Program-made: the position numbers and the translations under genes
The notes under the pieces: model-generated
Databases searched by the model: none
What the model saw: the letters and a program-made list of their open reading frames with translations, nothing else
What the model was told of the DNA's origin: nothing
DNA from: a virus
IMG/VR virus record: IMGVR_UViG_3300036791_000379
Span: 32,182-96,181 of that record
DNA: 64,000 bases
Strand: one strand, 5' to 3'
Shown here: piece by piece, positions 22,047 through 31,143 of the stretch
How the letters are laid out: every line of letters starts with the position of its first letter
Position numbering within the stretch: the first letter of the stretch is position 1

Positions 22047-22253
22047 CTATTGCTTCTTCTGGTCCTTCAGGTCGAAACACTCCTTGGCCATGGTGGTGAG
22101 CAGGGCGTCCTTGCGCTCGACCGCCGCGCTGACCTCGCGCCACATCAAGATCGTGCTGGCCAAAAACAGCACGTTGAGGATGATGAGCGCGAGCACGAGC
22201 GGTTGATGCCGAAGCTCATGCACAATCGATCCTGCGACCCGGACGATCATCAC
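22047..22253 (-). CDS. Small membrane protein at the end of the late operon (68 aa)
   Basis: GTG at 22253 or ATG at 22250; both overlap the upstream stop. One transmembrane segment (about residues 18-38) is followed by a charged helix with ERKDALLTTMAKEC. Position after the tail fibre genes fits a lysis-accessory or fibre-associated membrane protein, but no family is recognised. Confidence 0.6.
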   Translation of the reverse strand: MMIVRVAGSIVHELRHQPLVLALIILNVLFLASTILMWREVSAAVERKDALLTTMAKECFDLKDQKKQ

Positions 22254-22834
22254 ACGATACTCTTGCTGGCAGGCGCGCCCTCATCGACCTGATAGATGTG
22301 AAGACTCAGCGTCTGCGCATTGGCGAACGGAGCGCCCGCACTGTTGCGTGGCGAGATCGCGATTGTCAGGGCTGCGACGTCGCCGCCGGGCGGAGCGCGT
22401 TGGGTCGCGCTCTCGATCCTGTGGCTGACGAACTGTGTCGCGTCGTTGCGCGCCTCGATGCGCAGCACACGACCGGGTAATGCTGCCGTCGTGAGCGTCG
22501 TCGAGATGTCGCTGTCGTCCTGATTGTTCTTGGCGATGACAATTTGCGTCGCGGTGGCAGCGTCATCGTTATTCCAGCCGAGCTGACCGATGCTCTTCAC
22601 AGCGGTGACGGCACCCGCGACCGCTTCGTAGCTGTCCGACCACGCCTTTAATTCGGACGGCGCAGGCGGCGGCGGATCGGGCGGCACATAGGGATCGGGC
22701 ACGCCGCCGTCATCGAGCCAGCGCTGATAGTCCTGCCAATCGCGGTTGGCGTCGTCGTTCGGGATGTGCGTCATGTCGGCGGTGCGGATCACGACGGCAT
22801 CGGTCTCGGTCAGTTGATAGTCGGCCATGTTCAT
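22250..22834 (-). CDS. Tail-fibre-associated protein (194 aa)
   Basis: ATG at 22834 overlaps the fibre gene stop. The first 50 residues (YQLTETDAVVIRTADMTHIP, then DWQDYQRWLDDGGVPDPY) are typical of the protein encoded after fibres in alphaproteobacterial phages. A Pro-rich hinge and a beta-rich C-terminal domain follow. Probably a fibre assembly or tip component. Confidence 0.7.
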   Translation of the reverse strand: MNMADYQLTETDAVVIRTADMTHIPNDDANRDWQDYQRWLDDGGVPDPYVPPDPPPPAPSELKAWSDSYEAVAGAVTAVKSIGQLGWNNDDAATATQIVIAKNNQDDSDISTTLTTAALPGRVLRIEARNDATQFVSHRIESATQRAPPGGDVAALTIAISPRNSAGAPFANAQTLSLHIYQVDEGAPASKSIV

Positions 22835-25458
22835 AGCCTCGCGTCGGCGACCCAATGCCACAGGCGGATCAGACCAGCGGCGGCTGCTCCTGCCGAATAG
22901 ACCCGCGCGGCGATGCTGGAGGTAAAGTCCACAGTCGCCGCGAGGTCCACAGTGCCATAAGCATCGTAGACAAATCCAACCGCGCCGGTCTGCACCGAGT
23001 AAATCTTCAGCGACGGTGCCGAGCGCTTCTCCACTTTGAACCGCACTGACTGACCAGCCTGAATTGCGGTCCCACTGAAGCCCCCACCTATCATCAAGAC
23101 CTCACATCCGTTGTAGGATGCCGCACCGGACGCAGTCGTGTAATCGTAGCTCTTCTCCCAATGGCGCTTGCAGAGCGCCAGTTCCTGATCGAAGGGCCGG
23201 ATCAGGCAGTTCGCGCGTGCAGAGCTTGGCACGTCGCTGCCGGGGGTGACGGTGACGCCCGTGATCTGCACCGTGTTGCTGACGCTGCCGAACCAATGCG
23301 TGTTCGCGCTGGTGCCGTAGAAATTCCCAGCCTGCCACGCATTCGGCGTGCCATAGAAGTTCGACCCGATGTCGAAACTGAAGTCGAACCACATGCCGAC
23401 CGTCTTGTCGGTGGTCCACGTCCCCGCAGTGTCACCCCCCACTGTGATCGTCTTGTATTCCCACGTTGCTGCCGCGTTGACGGTGAAGTTCGCGACATAG
23501 CAGCGATTGCCAGCACCGTTGTGGATCGAGACGGACGCCGTGCCAGCGACGGTCGCAATAATCCAGAAGCCAATCGTGATCGCACGCGCGCCCGCAGCGC
23601 CCCAACCAAGCCGCGCCATGCGGTAGCCCTCGATTGGATGCTGGATGATGGTGTAGTCGCCAGCCGCGACGCTCGCCATCGCCGTCGTCGCTTGCAGCGA
23701 GAAGCAGAACGGGTAGCCGCTGAACGGATTACCTGCGCTTTGAAACCCCCTGAAAACTCCCCCCGACGAACTCGTGAACAGGCACTGCCAGCCATCGACA
23801 ATGTATTTTTGCAAAGCGCCTGACACGAGCGCAACTGACGCCGTGCCGTTCTCCTGCGACACCTCCATCGCGCCGTTGATCTGCAAGCCGTTGAAGGCTT
23901 GGGCATCGAACGGCGCGGCGTAGATGTTGACGCGCGCAGTCTGCTGCTGCAACGAGTTGAGCGCCTGCGCCGCGTCGTAGCGCACCATGGCGTTGTAGGT
24001 GGCATTGACATCCGCCATGCTGGCGACCTGTTGCCACGCGCCCCATGCCGCGCCGACTTTCGAGCGCACATAGGTCGGACCGTTCGCGACTTCCAAACGT
24101 GTCGCGCGCTGGAACGTGTAATTCGCAGCGTCGGCATACCCGACGATTTCGAGATACCAGTACCCGGTCAAGGCGATGGGCAGATTGACGCACGATGGAT
24201 CGGCGGAGTAGGTGCCCGCCGCCGTCAGCGTGTTCAGATCGGTTGCAGCCGAAAGCGCAATCGTCTGGTTGATGCCAAGGTTGCCGCGTGCGGTCGCCGG
24301 GACAGTTATCTCAATGAGATTGTTGTCGCCTGACATCAAGCGATGCCAGCTTCCCCATGTGCCGCTGTAGTTTCGGACATAGACCGTCGCGATGTTCGCC
24401 TCGTACATCGTCGCGCGCTGCATGACGAAACCGGAATTTTGCGTCAGCACTTCCAGATGCCAGAAGTGACCAGCGACCGGGACGTTCGTGCAAGCGTTGT
24501 CGGCGGTGATGTAGGTGCCGGGGTTCGTGATCGTGTTGAGATCAGAACCAGCCGCAATCACAATCTCTTGGCGGATGCCGAGATTGAGCCGCGAGGTCGG
24601 CACGTTCGCGACATCGGACAGATTGTTGGTCGAGAGCATGTCGCCAGAGCCGGGACCGGACGGACCAGCCGGACCCGGTGGTCCCACCGGACCTTGAATG
24701 CCTTGGATGCCCTGAATGCCTTGCGGCCCACGGATGTTGCCGACCGGCGAGCCCCACGAGCTGCCGCTGTAGCTGTAGACATCGCCGTTCGTGGTGTTGA
24801 GATAGTTGTCTCCGGCGAGCACGCCGCTGATCGCGCCGGGAGCACCAGCGCCCTCGTACCAGAGCGTGCCGCGCACGCCTTGGATGCCCTGCGGACCCAC
24901 GAGCGACGCGCCTGCGGGCCACGCGCCACCCGCCTTCGGACCGAACAGGAAATGCGATGTGGTATTGATGAAGAAGTTGCCGTTGACGCCGACACCAGCA
25001 GTCGGATCGATGGCACCGTACAGCACCGTATTGCCGTCGACGCCGGGGTTGCCCTGCACGCCCTGAATGCCTTGCGGACCCGGTACGCCCTGAATGCCTT
25101 GGATGCCCTGAATGCCCTGCGGACCGATGAGCGACGTGCCAGCAGGCCACGATCCTGCAGCCTTCGGACCGAACAGGAAATGATTGGCCGTGTTGATGTA
25201 GCTGTCGCCGTTGATGCCGATCTCAGGCGTCGGATTGCCGATGCCATAATGGATTTGATTGCCCGGCAGGCCCGGCGTCCCGGTCGGTCCCTGCGGACCC
25301 GGCGGTCCGATAGGACCCGGCACTTCCGAAGCCGGACCCGGCGGTCCCTGCTCCAGTTCCTGAATGACCTCGACCGCGAAGTCAGCGACGACGACGACAG
25401 GATCGCTGCCGGTGCTGTCCGTCGAGACGTCGGTGTCTTGGCTGATGTCGACCTTCAC
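22831..25458 (-). CDS. Tail fibre with collagen-like and pyocin-knob-like segments (875 aa)
   Basis: ATG at 25458. After a short N-terminal anchor come Gly-x-y collagen-like runs (GPPGPA, GIQGIQGIQG) interleaved with two related units ending HFLFGPKA-G-WPAG plus a degenerate third. Two knob-like repeats follow, each with 'DLNT-T--GTY' and a Trp-Gly-x-Trp ending, resembling the pyocin-knob domain. The C-terminal 350 residues are beta-rich, with aromatic segments typical of receptor or carbohydrate binding. It is the likely host-range determinant. Confidence 0.85.
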   Translation of the reverse strand: MKVDISQDTDVSTDSTGSDPVVVVADFAVEVIQELEQGPPGPASEVPGPIGPPGPQGPTGTPGLPGNQIHYGIGNPTPEIGINGDSYINTANHFLFGPKAAGSWPAGTSLIGPQGIQGIQGIQGVPGPQGIQGVQGNPGVDGNTVLYGAIDPTAGVGVNGNFFINTTSHFLFGPKAGGAWPAGASLVGPQGIQGVRGTLWYEGAGAPGAISGVLAGDNYLNTTNGDVYSYSGSSWGSPVGNIRGPQGIQGIQGIQGPVGPPGPAGPSGPGSGDMLSTNNLSDVANVPTSRLNLGIRQEIVIAAGSDLNTITNPGTYITADNACTNVPVAGHFWHLEVLTQNSGFVMQRATMYEANIATVYVRNYSGTWGSWHRLMSGDNNLIEITVPATARGNLGINQTIALSAATDLNTLTAAGTYSADPSCVNLPIALTGYWYLEIVGYADAANYTFQRATRLEVANGPTYVRSKVGAAWGAWQQVASMADVNATYNAMVRYDAAQALNSLQQQTARVNIYAAPFDAQAFNGLQINGAMEVSQENGTASVALVSGALQKYIVDGWQCLFTSSSGGVFRGFQSAGNPFSGYPFCFSLQATTAMASVAAGDYTIIQHPIEGYRMARLGWGAAGARAITIGFWIIATVAGTASVSIHNGAGNRCYVANFTVNAAATWEYKTITVGGDTAGTWTTDKTVGMWFDFSFDIGSNFYGTPNAWQAGNFYGTSANTHWFGSVSNTVQITGVTVTPGSDVPSSARANCLIRPFDQELALCKRHWEKSYDYTTASGAASYNGCEVLMIGGGFSGTAIQAGQSVRFKVEKRSAPSLKIYSVQTGAVGFVYDAYGTVDLAATVDFTSSIAARVYSAGAAAAGLIRLWHWVADARL

Positions 25459-25805
25459 CGGCTCGCTCCCGGATTGTTGGTCAGCGTGCCCGACCAGATG
25501 CGATAGCGCTGCGTGGTGCCGGTGATGAAGCGGACCAGCGAGTGGTCGTAGTCGCCAAGGTCGAGGTGAACGAGCTGATCCTGCGTGATCTGCACGGTGA
25601 ACTTGCCGTTGGTCGGATCAATGATGACGAGCGCGCCGTTCTCGGTGGTCAGCAGCAGCTCTTCGGCGGCATCCTGCGCATGCCTGCGCAGGCCCATCCG
25701 CAGCGTGTTGCCGGTCAGATCAATCGGCAAGCCATCGACAGTCTGATAGGCGAACTGCCGATAGAAGTCGGCGTCGTTCTCGACGGTGATGTTGACGATG
25801 GCCAT
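25455..25805 (-). CDS. Tail-tip accessory protein (116 aa)
   Basis: ATG at 25805. A beta-sandwich-like pattern, DADFYRQFAYQTVDG then LTGNTLRMGLR and ITQDQLVHLDLGDY, resembles the N-terminal domain of BppU-type or lambdoid tail proteins that join fibre and baseplate. Coupled to the fibre gene. Confidence 0.65.
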   Translation of the reverse strand: MAIVNITVENDADFYRQFAYQTVDGLPIDLTGNTLRMGLRRHAQDAAEELLLTTENGALVIIDPTNGKFTVQITQDQLVHLDLGDYDHSLVRFITGTTQRYRIWSGTLTNNPGASR

Positions 25806-25811
25806 TGCCGC

Positions 25812-26426
25812 TCACCAGTGCTTCGGCTCGTGGTCGAGGAATGTCTTGAACAGCGCGATGATCTGCTCGCGCTTGGTGATCTTGCCGCTCTTCAGTCCGC
25901 CGATGGCGTTGTTGTAGGCGGTGTAGCAAGCCTGCATGTGATCGGAGAGGCCGGTCGCCAGAACACTCTTAATCTCCGCGTTGGTCACCGCGTAGCCGAC
26001 GCCGTCAGCGCCGAACCAGATCGTCGTGTATTGATTGTCGAGTTGTGCGCGGTTGGTTGCGATGTTGATCTCGGTGCGGTTGTACTGCGCCGTCATCACC
26101 GGGAAGCCGTTCGGTGCCGACACGGTCGCCGCCGACGTGAACCCGGCGTCAATCGCCAGATTGAGTTGGTTTCGCGCCGCATATTCCTGCGTGCAATAGA
26201 TGCCGTAAGGCGTCAGCACGTCTTGCAGCGCCGCGTCGGTCTGGTTGCCAGCATTGTCGCGCGGCCATGCTGTCGCCGTGTAGCCGTTGCTGACCCAATC
26301 GGTGTAGCCCTGATCGCTGGTCGGGATTTGCGTTTGCGATGCGCTCGAAAAAAGCCGTCCGTCGTCCGCCAACCAGTACCAGTTATAGGGATTGTAGGCG
26401 CTGCCGCCGATTGTACCATTAGACAT
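25812..26426 (-). CDS. Tail fibre-region protein with DUF4376-like C-terminus (204 aa)
   Basis: ATG at 26426 overlaps the upstream gene. N-terminus: YNPYNWYWLADDGRLFSS, as in alphaproteobacterial fibre-region proteins. The C-terminal half (LNLAIDAGFTSAATV, then WFGADGVGYAVTNAEI) recalls the DUF4376 arrangement of tail proteins. Probably part of the tail tip. Confidence 0.65.
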   Translation of the reverse strand: MSNGTIGGSAYNPYNWYWLADDGRLFSSASQTQIPTSDQGYTDWVSNGYTATAWPRDNAGNQTDAALQDVLTPYGIYCTQEYAARNQLNLAIDAGFTSAATVSAPNGFPVMTAQYNRTEINIATNRAQLDNQYTTIWFGADGVGYAVTNAEIKSVLATGLSDHMQACYTAYNNAIGGLKSGKITKREQIIALFKTFLDHEPKHW

Positions 26427-27741
26427 AGACGCCTCCGTTCGAAGTCGCGCCAGCGATTGTGCCGGGGAAGGCATTGATGCCGCCGCCGTTGCTGTCGATC
26501 ACCGAGTTGGTGGCCGATAGATATTTCTGTCCGGTGACATTCGCGTAGCCGGTGATGCCGCCTTGGAAGGCCAAGCTGATATTCGATGCGGCGAGCGCAA
26601 TGGCGAAATACGGAAGGGTGACCGCAGCGGGGATCGCCAGAGTCGGCAACTGCAAGCCATTGACGCCGACGTTGCCGTTGACGTTCGCATCGATCCAACC
26701 GCCGCCCTGAATTGGACCGCCCACCGAGCTGCCGACAATCCGGTGAGCAGCGTACAAGCCGACCGTTGCCTTGCCGACGTAGAGCGAGTAGCCAAGGCAC
26801 GCGCCCCAATCAATGTTGCGCAATGTGATGGTGCTGCTGGCGCTGAACTGCGCGCAATTACAGGTATCCGAGTTCACCGACTGACTGCCGGTCGAGATCA
26901 GCCGGAAGCCATCGACGGTTTGGACGCCGCAGTTGTAGCCGTTGCAGGCGGTGTGATTGACGCCGGTCACGACGACATTCTGAGGGTTACCGGAATTGCC
27001 CTGCCAAACGACTGCGCCGGACCCTGCGGGCGCTGGCAGCGTCCAGTTCGCATAGCCAGCGTAATCGGCGACATGCACGGTGACGCTGAAGCCGTTCAGG
27101 TTGAACTTGTTGATTTCGGTCGAGGCGCGCTGCAGCGTCTTGAACGGCCCCTTCACAGCGGAGACGAAGACCGCGCTGGTGCCGTCCCAAGCATCGTTGC
27201 CCGCGTTGCCGTCGACATAGTAGTCGCGCGATGCCGTCAGGTAGATCGGCGCACCCGCGACCGTGCCGCCCGACCACACAAGCTGGAAGGCCGCGCCATC
27301 GTAGACGAAGCAGCAAATCTGCCCGAGCCTCAACTCGCCGCCGACAATCGGTGAACCATCGATATGCACGATGGGCTTCGGTCCCATCGCGTTGACGTTC
27401 AGCACTGACGGCCCGGTGTTCGGGTTGCCGATCTTGGTGATGACCGTCATGTATTTGAAGTACACTGACGGCGCGGGTGACTGCGTCACCTGATAGGCAT
27501 TCGACGTGCCAGCGTCATCGTCCGAGATCAGCAACTGACTCTGCACCGCCTTCGCGAGCTGCGACAGATCGCCGTCATCTGGCAGCGCGAGCCCGGCGTC
27601 GGCGATCAGCGCAACGATCTCGCGCTGCGGATACTCGATGCTCTCGGCTGGCGGGATCGAGCCTGCGCGACCGACTGACGGATCGCCGTTGATGTACGGC
27701 GCGTTCGGATCGGTCACACCGTAAGGCTGATGATACTTCAT
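26419..27741 (-). CDS. Tail fibre / tail-tip protein (440 aa)
   Basis: ATG at 27741. The N-terminal 130 residues (HQPYGVTDPNAPYINGDPS, then SIEYPQREIVALI) match proteins that attach to the Mu-type baseplate. The rest is a right-handed beta-helix-like region rich in Gly, Asn and Val, fitting a trimeric fibre or enzymatic spike. No catalytic motif is recognised. Confidence 0.75.
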   Translation of the reverse strand: MKYHQPYGVTDPNAPYINGDPSVGRAGSIPPAESIEYPQREIVALIADAGLALPDDGDLSQLAKAVQSQLLISDDDAGTSNAYQVTQSPAPSVYFKYMTVITKIGNPNTGPSVLNVNAMGPKPIVHIDGSPIVGGELRLGQICCFVYDGAAFQLVWSGGTVAGAPIYLTASRDYYVDGNAGNDAWDGTSAVFVSAVKGPFKTLQRASTEINKFNLNGFSVTVHVADYAGYANWTLPAPAGSGAVVWQGNSGNPQNVVVTGVNHTACNGYNCGVQTVDGFRLISTGSQSVNSDTCNCAQFSASSTITLRNIDWGACLGYSLYVGKATVGLYAAHRIVGSSVGGPIQGGGWIDANVNGNVGVNGLQLPTLAIPAAVTLPYFAIALAASNISLAFQGGITGYANVTGQKYLSATNSVIDSNGGGINAFPGTIAGATSNGGVYV

Positions 27742-27757
27742 GGCGCGCGTTCCTCTT

Positions 27758-28549
27758 TCACGGCGTTCCTGCCATGGGGTCGTCGGGAATCGCGCCCGAG
27801 TAATCCCAGACAATTTGGGTGTGCGCTGGCTTCCAGCGGGCAATGATGCATTCGAGGTCCTGCGCGCGGCCGATGCGCAGATGAGGGTCGACGCCGGTCT
27901 GTCCGCCGCCGCCGCCGCAGCGGAACCACGTCAGGCTCGTCTTGTGGACATGCACCGTCCAGTAGAAGCGGTTGGTATCGGGACCGAGCCCGTAGTTCGG
28001 ATACTCCGACAGCTCGCCGTTCTGAACGCGCTCGCCGTTGATGTCGTAGACCGGCAGATAGCCGCGCACGAAAGTGCCGGAGAACATCGGATTGGTGCCG
28101 TCACCGTAGACGCGGTTGTCGCCGCAACGATCGAGTCCGACCATGAACGGCCGAAATTCGCTGATGGTGATCGAGTAACCGAGATAGGCCGCCGTATCGA
28201 TGAAGAACTGCCGCGACTGACCACCCAGCATGGTCATGCGCAGCACCAGCTCCTTCTGGCGTTGGCCGATGGTCTGCGCCTGCGACCAGCAGGGATCAGG
28301 CAGTCCCCAGTTGCGCTCCCAGTCCGGCAGCAGCTCCATCGTGATGCGCGGATCGCTCTCGATCTCCAGCAGGTCCGCCGCCCGGCCGTCGACAAAGCCC
28401 CAGTATTCGGCGAGGCCTCGACAGGTCAGGTCGAGCGTGGTGCCGGGATATTTCGGCCACGCCTGCCCCTGCGGCAGCAGCGCGAGGAAGGCGTTGCCGT
28501 AGTCGTCACCTGATCGTCGAACGTGGATATCGACGACGACGTCCGTCAT
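27758..28549 (-). CDS. Baseplate/tail protein of the Mu gp48 (YmfQ, DUF2313) type
   Basis: 263 aa, ATG at 28549. 'YGNAFLALLPQGQAWP' near the N-terminus and 'LLEIESDPRITMELLPDWERNWGLPD' are the hallmarks of the YmfQ family, the last baseplate protein before the fibres in Mu-like tails. A Gly-rich insert near residue 215 is unusual. It overlaps the gp47-like gene by four bases. Confidence 0.88.
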   Translation of the reverse strand: MTDVVVDIHVRRSGDDYGNAFLALLPQGQAWPKYPGTTLDLTCRGLAEYWGFVDGRAADLLEIESDPRITMELLPDWERNWGLPDPCWSQAQTIGQRQKELVLRMTMLGGQSRQFFIDTAAYLGYSITISEFRPFMVGLDRCGDNRVYGDGTNPMFSGTFVRGYLPVYDINGERVQNGELSEYPNYGLGPDTNRFYWTVHVHKTSLTWFRCGGGGGQTGVDPHLRIGRAQDLECIIARWKPAHTQIVWDYSGAIPDDPMAGTP

Positions 28550-29622
28550 GGCTCATCGAACAGGATGGTGCCGAGCACCGCCATGTAGCCCGGCGCTGGC
28601 ATGACGTAGTCGCTGTCGGTGACGAGCTTGAACGAGATCACGCCGGGCGCATTCATGATTGCGTAGGACACCCAAGCCGCGAAGATGGTCTGACCGGGGA
28701 ACGCCATTTCGTGCAGCATCTCGCGCACGCTGGCCTCGATCGCACCGGAGACCTCGGCGGTGTTCGGCACCAGATTGGCGATCTCGATGTCGATGAACTG
28801 CTTGATCGGCGCGACGACGTAGCAGTCTTTCACGGTCACCGGCCGCATCTTGTCGACGTAGTCGGCGACGGCGGTGATGTCTTGCGGCTGCGGCCAGCCA
28901 TCATCGTCGGCGTGCAGCTGATCCATCAGGAAGCGCACCGTCACGGTGCCGACGCCCATCTCGTTGGGATAGGCCCACGCCCGCGTCACGCCGGGGACTG
29001 CCAAGGCCCATGTGACGTAATCGCCCTGTGCGCCGCCCATCGGTGGCTGCTGGATGCGCTGCAGGATTCTGGCGCGCAGATCGTCGTCGTTCTCGGTGTC
29101 GACGCCGCCGAGCATGCTGACGACGGTCGCCGTGCTGTCGACGCCGGGGATTGCCAGCGCCAGTGTGTCCCCGACATTCATGTTGCCGACGATGCCGGGA
29201 TCGAGCGCGCGCACGGTGGTCTCGACTGGATTGCCACCTATCGTGACATCGGCCGTCGTCTCGTAATCAGCGAGTGGTCCCGTCAGTTGTGTCCCGGTCG
29301 GAACGATGACGCCAACAGTCCCGGTGAATGTCGCCGAGCCCTGCGCGAACGTCGCTTGCTTGCGGCCTTTCGAGCCATCGGAATTGACCAGCCAGATTTG
29401 TCCGTGCCGATCTAGCCATTCAGTCTCGGCAGTGTCGGGCAGGAGCTGCAGCGCCAGCCAGTCGACATACTGCAGCGTCAAATGGCACAGGCCGCCCTGC
29501 GCATCGGAGAGCACGCGCAGGACTGAATTGGGGACACTCGCGTCCGCGCCGGGCAGCGTCGCACGAATGTTGTCGCGAACGAGGCCGCGCACCTCTTTGA
29601 GCGTTGGCGTTGACCATGGCAC
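28546..29622 (-). CDS. Baseplate wedge protein J (Mu gp47-like)
   Basis: 358 aa, ATG at 29622. N-terminal 'LKEVRGLVRDNIRATLPGAD' and the central 'PTGTQLTG...TTADVTIGG', 'VNVGDTL' type of repeats identify the baseplate J/gp47 family. The protein forms the wedges around the tail hub. Confidence 0.92.
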   Translation of the reverse strand: MPWSTPTLKEVRGLVRDNIRATLPGADASVPNSVLRVLSDAQGGLCHLTLQYVDWLALQLLPDTAETEWLDRHGQIWLVNSDGSKGRKQATFAQGSATFTGTVGVIVPTGTQLTGPLADYETTADVTIGGNPVETTVRALDPGIVGNMNVGDTLALAIPGVDSTATVVSMLGGVDTENDDDLRARILQRIQQPPMGGAQGDYVTWALAVPGVTRAWAYPNEMGVGTVTVRFLMDQLHADDDGWPQPQDITAVADYVDKMRPVTVKDCYVVAPIKQFIDIEIANLVPNTAEVSGAIEASVREMLHEMAFPGQTIFAAWVSYAIMNAPGVISFKLVTDSDYVMPAPGYMAVLGTILFDEP

Positions 29623-29625
29623 GGT

Positions 29626-30129
29626 TCAGGACCCCTCGATCTCGTCCCATAGAATTTGAAAGCGCAGCTCGACCGGCGTCTTCGGTCCGCGATAAAGCAC
29701 CACATAGGCGTCGATCCGCTCGACCCCGATACGCATCGCCTGCACGTCGAAACTGGAGACGATCATCAGATCGACGAAGGGCTGCAGCGCCTCGACGATG
29801 TACTGCTCGACACGGGCAACGGTCGCCCCTTCGGGGTCCTCCGGTCCGACGATCTTGCTTCGTCTCAATAGCCAGAGCCGCGTGCCGATCGGCCAGCCGT
29901 CGAACAGCTCTTGGGCGTCGAGATCACCCCACCAGCCGGCGCGATCCGTCGAGTCCGGGTCAGGCAAGATGTCATCGGGCTGCGCCAGCGCGTCGGTGCC
30001 GAGCGCGACGATCACCGCCGAGGCGAGCGCCTGCGTGTCGTCGAGCGTGCCATCCGGCAGCAGAGACCAGTCGACGCTGATCGAGTAACGCGGCCAGCGC
30101 GGGTCCTCGACGAGACGGATGTCAGGCAC
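29626..30129 (-). CDS. Baseplate protein of the Mu gp46 type (167 aa)
   Basis: GTG at 30129, overlapping the end of the gp45-like gene by eight bases. The order 'LASAVIVALGTDALAQPDD', GWWGD, GTRLWLLRR and a C-terminal 'ELRFQILWDEI' is characteristic of the gp46 (GPW/gp25-like) family linking wedge and hub. Confidence 0.88.
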   Translation of the reverse strand: MPDIRLVEDPRWPRYSISVDWSLLPDGTLDDTQALASAVIVALGTDALAQPDDILPDPDSTDRAGWWGDLDAQELFDGWPIGTRLWLLRRSKIVGPEDPEGATVARVEQYIVEALQPFVDLMIVSSFDVQAMRIGVERIDAYVVLYRGPKTPVELRFQILWDEIEGS

Positions 30130-31126
30130 GAGCGGCTTCCAGCTCGGCGACGCGCTGTTCGAGGGCAGCGATGCGCGCCAGCGGGTCCTCCAGCGGCTGA
30201 CCGTCCATCGACGTCGGCGGTCCCGGCTTCGTCGCATTGACCAATACCGCGCCGACGCCGCTCGTCTCCGTGGTCATGCCGACGCCGCCGCTGACGCCGT
30301 AGATCGGATGGTCGGAGTCTTCGGTGCCGAGATGAATCTCGCCGATGAAACACCACTTCTTCGATTGCTTGTCGTAGTAGCCGACGACACTGTCATCGCC
30401 GTCGCGAAACTCGATCCGCTTCTTGCTGACACGCATCTCGTTGTTGACGCTCTCGCCCTCGTGCTTGTAGTCCTGCTGCTGGCCACCGCTCTGACCGGAC
30501 GTGCCGCCGCTGTCTCGCGCGCTCGGAGACGCCGAGCCGCCGCTGCTGCCGCCATCCTGCCCTTGTGCTGCACTGCCTCGCTTCGGGCGATCCTGTTTTT
30601 TCTTTTCGACGTGGCGCACGGACACGAAGCGCTCAGTGGTCTGACCGCTGCTGCCGCTTCCGCTGCTGCTCCCGTCACGCGATCCCGGAGTTGCCCCACC
30701 GCCGCCGCCCTGCTGCTGGCTGTCATCGGGATTGTCGAGCGAAAGGATATAGACCCCAGTGCGACGGATCAGCGTCATCTGGCCGAGATCGTCGTATTGC
30801 GAGTTCTCGCCCGGCTTCATGCTCATCGGCCGATAGCGGCGGTCATCCATCACACCGCAAAAATTCGACGTGCGGTTGCCGCCGAAATACGACATGAAGC
30901 CTTCGGCGCAATCCTCGATCTTGCCGTCCTTGCCCTTGGTCGCTGGCTTGACGACGCTGGAGAAGCCGTAGTTCTGCGGGCACTCGACGGCTTCCCGGCC
31001 CTCGCCCATCATTGCGCCCTTCATCTGCTGCATCATCTTGCCGTCGTCGATGGTGTCGATCAGGGCGCGAGCGCCACCGCTGGTGTAGCCGGTGAAACCT
31101 TGGGTCAACGGTGTCTGGCGATGCAT
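30122..31126 (-). CDS. Baseplate spike protein V (Mu gp45-like) with low-complexity insert
   Basis: 334 aa, ATG at 31126. 'ECPQNYGFSSVV', 'EGFMSYFGGNRT' and 'PGENSQYDDLGQMTLIRRTGVYILS' define the Mu gp45 puncturing spike. A Gly/Ser/Gln-rich segment of roughly 90 residues (about 143-230) interrupts the spike between the OB-fold and the C-terminal part. A coiled coil and the end 'ALEQRVAELE' follow. Confidence 0.9.
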   Translation of the reverse strand: MHRQTPLTQGFTGYTSGGARALIDTIDDGKMMQQMKGAMMGEGREAVECPQNYGFSSVVKPATKGKDGKIEDCAEGFMSYFGGNRTSNFCGVMDDRRYRPMSMKPGENSQYDDLGQMTLIRRTGVYILSLDNPDDSQQQGGGGGATPGSRDGSSSGSGSSGQTTERFVSVRHVEKKKQDRPKRGSAAQGQDGGSSGGSASPSARDSGGTSGQSGGQQQDYKHEGESVNNEMRVSKKRIEFRDGDDSVVGYYDKQSKKWCFIGEIHLGTEDSDHPIYGVSGGVGMTTETSGVGAVLVNATKPGPPTSMDGQPLEDPLARIAALEQRVAELEAARA

Positions 31127-31143
31127 GAGAACGTCTTCCTTTT

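Noticed and set aside
24343-25506. Plus-strand frame of 387 codons
   Set aside because: Shadow of the collagen-like part of the tail fibre gene on the minus strand.
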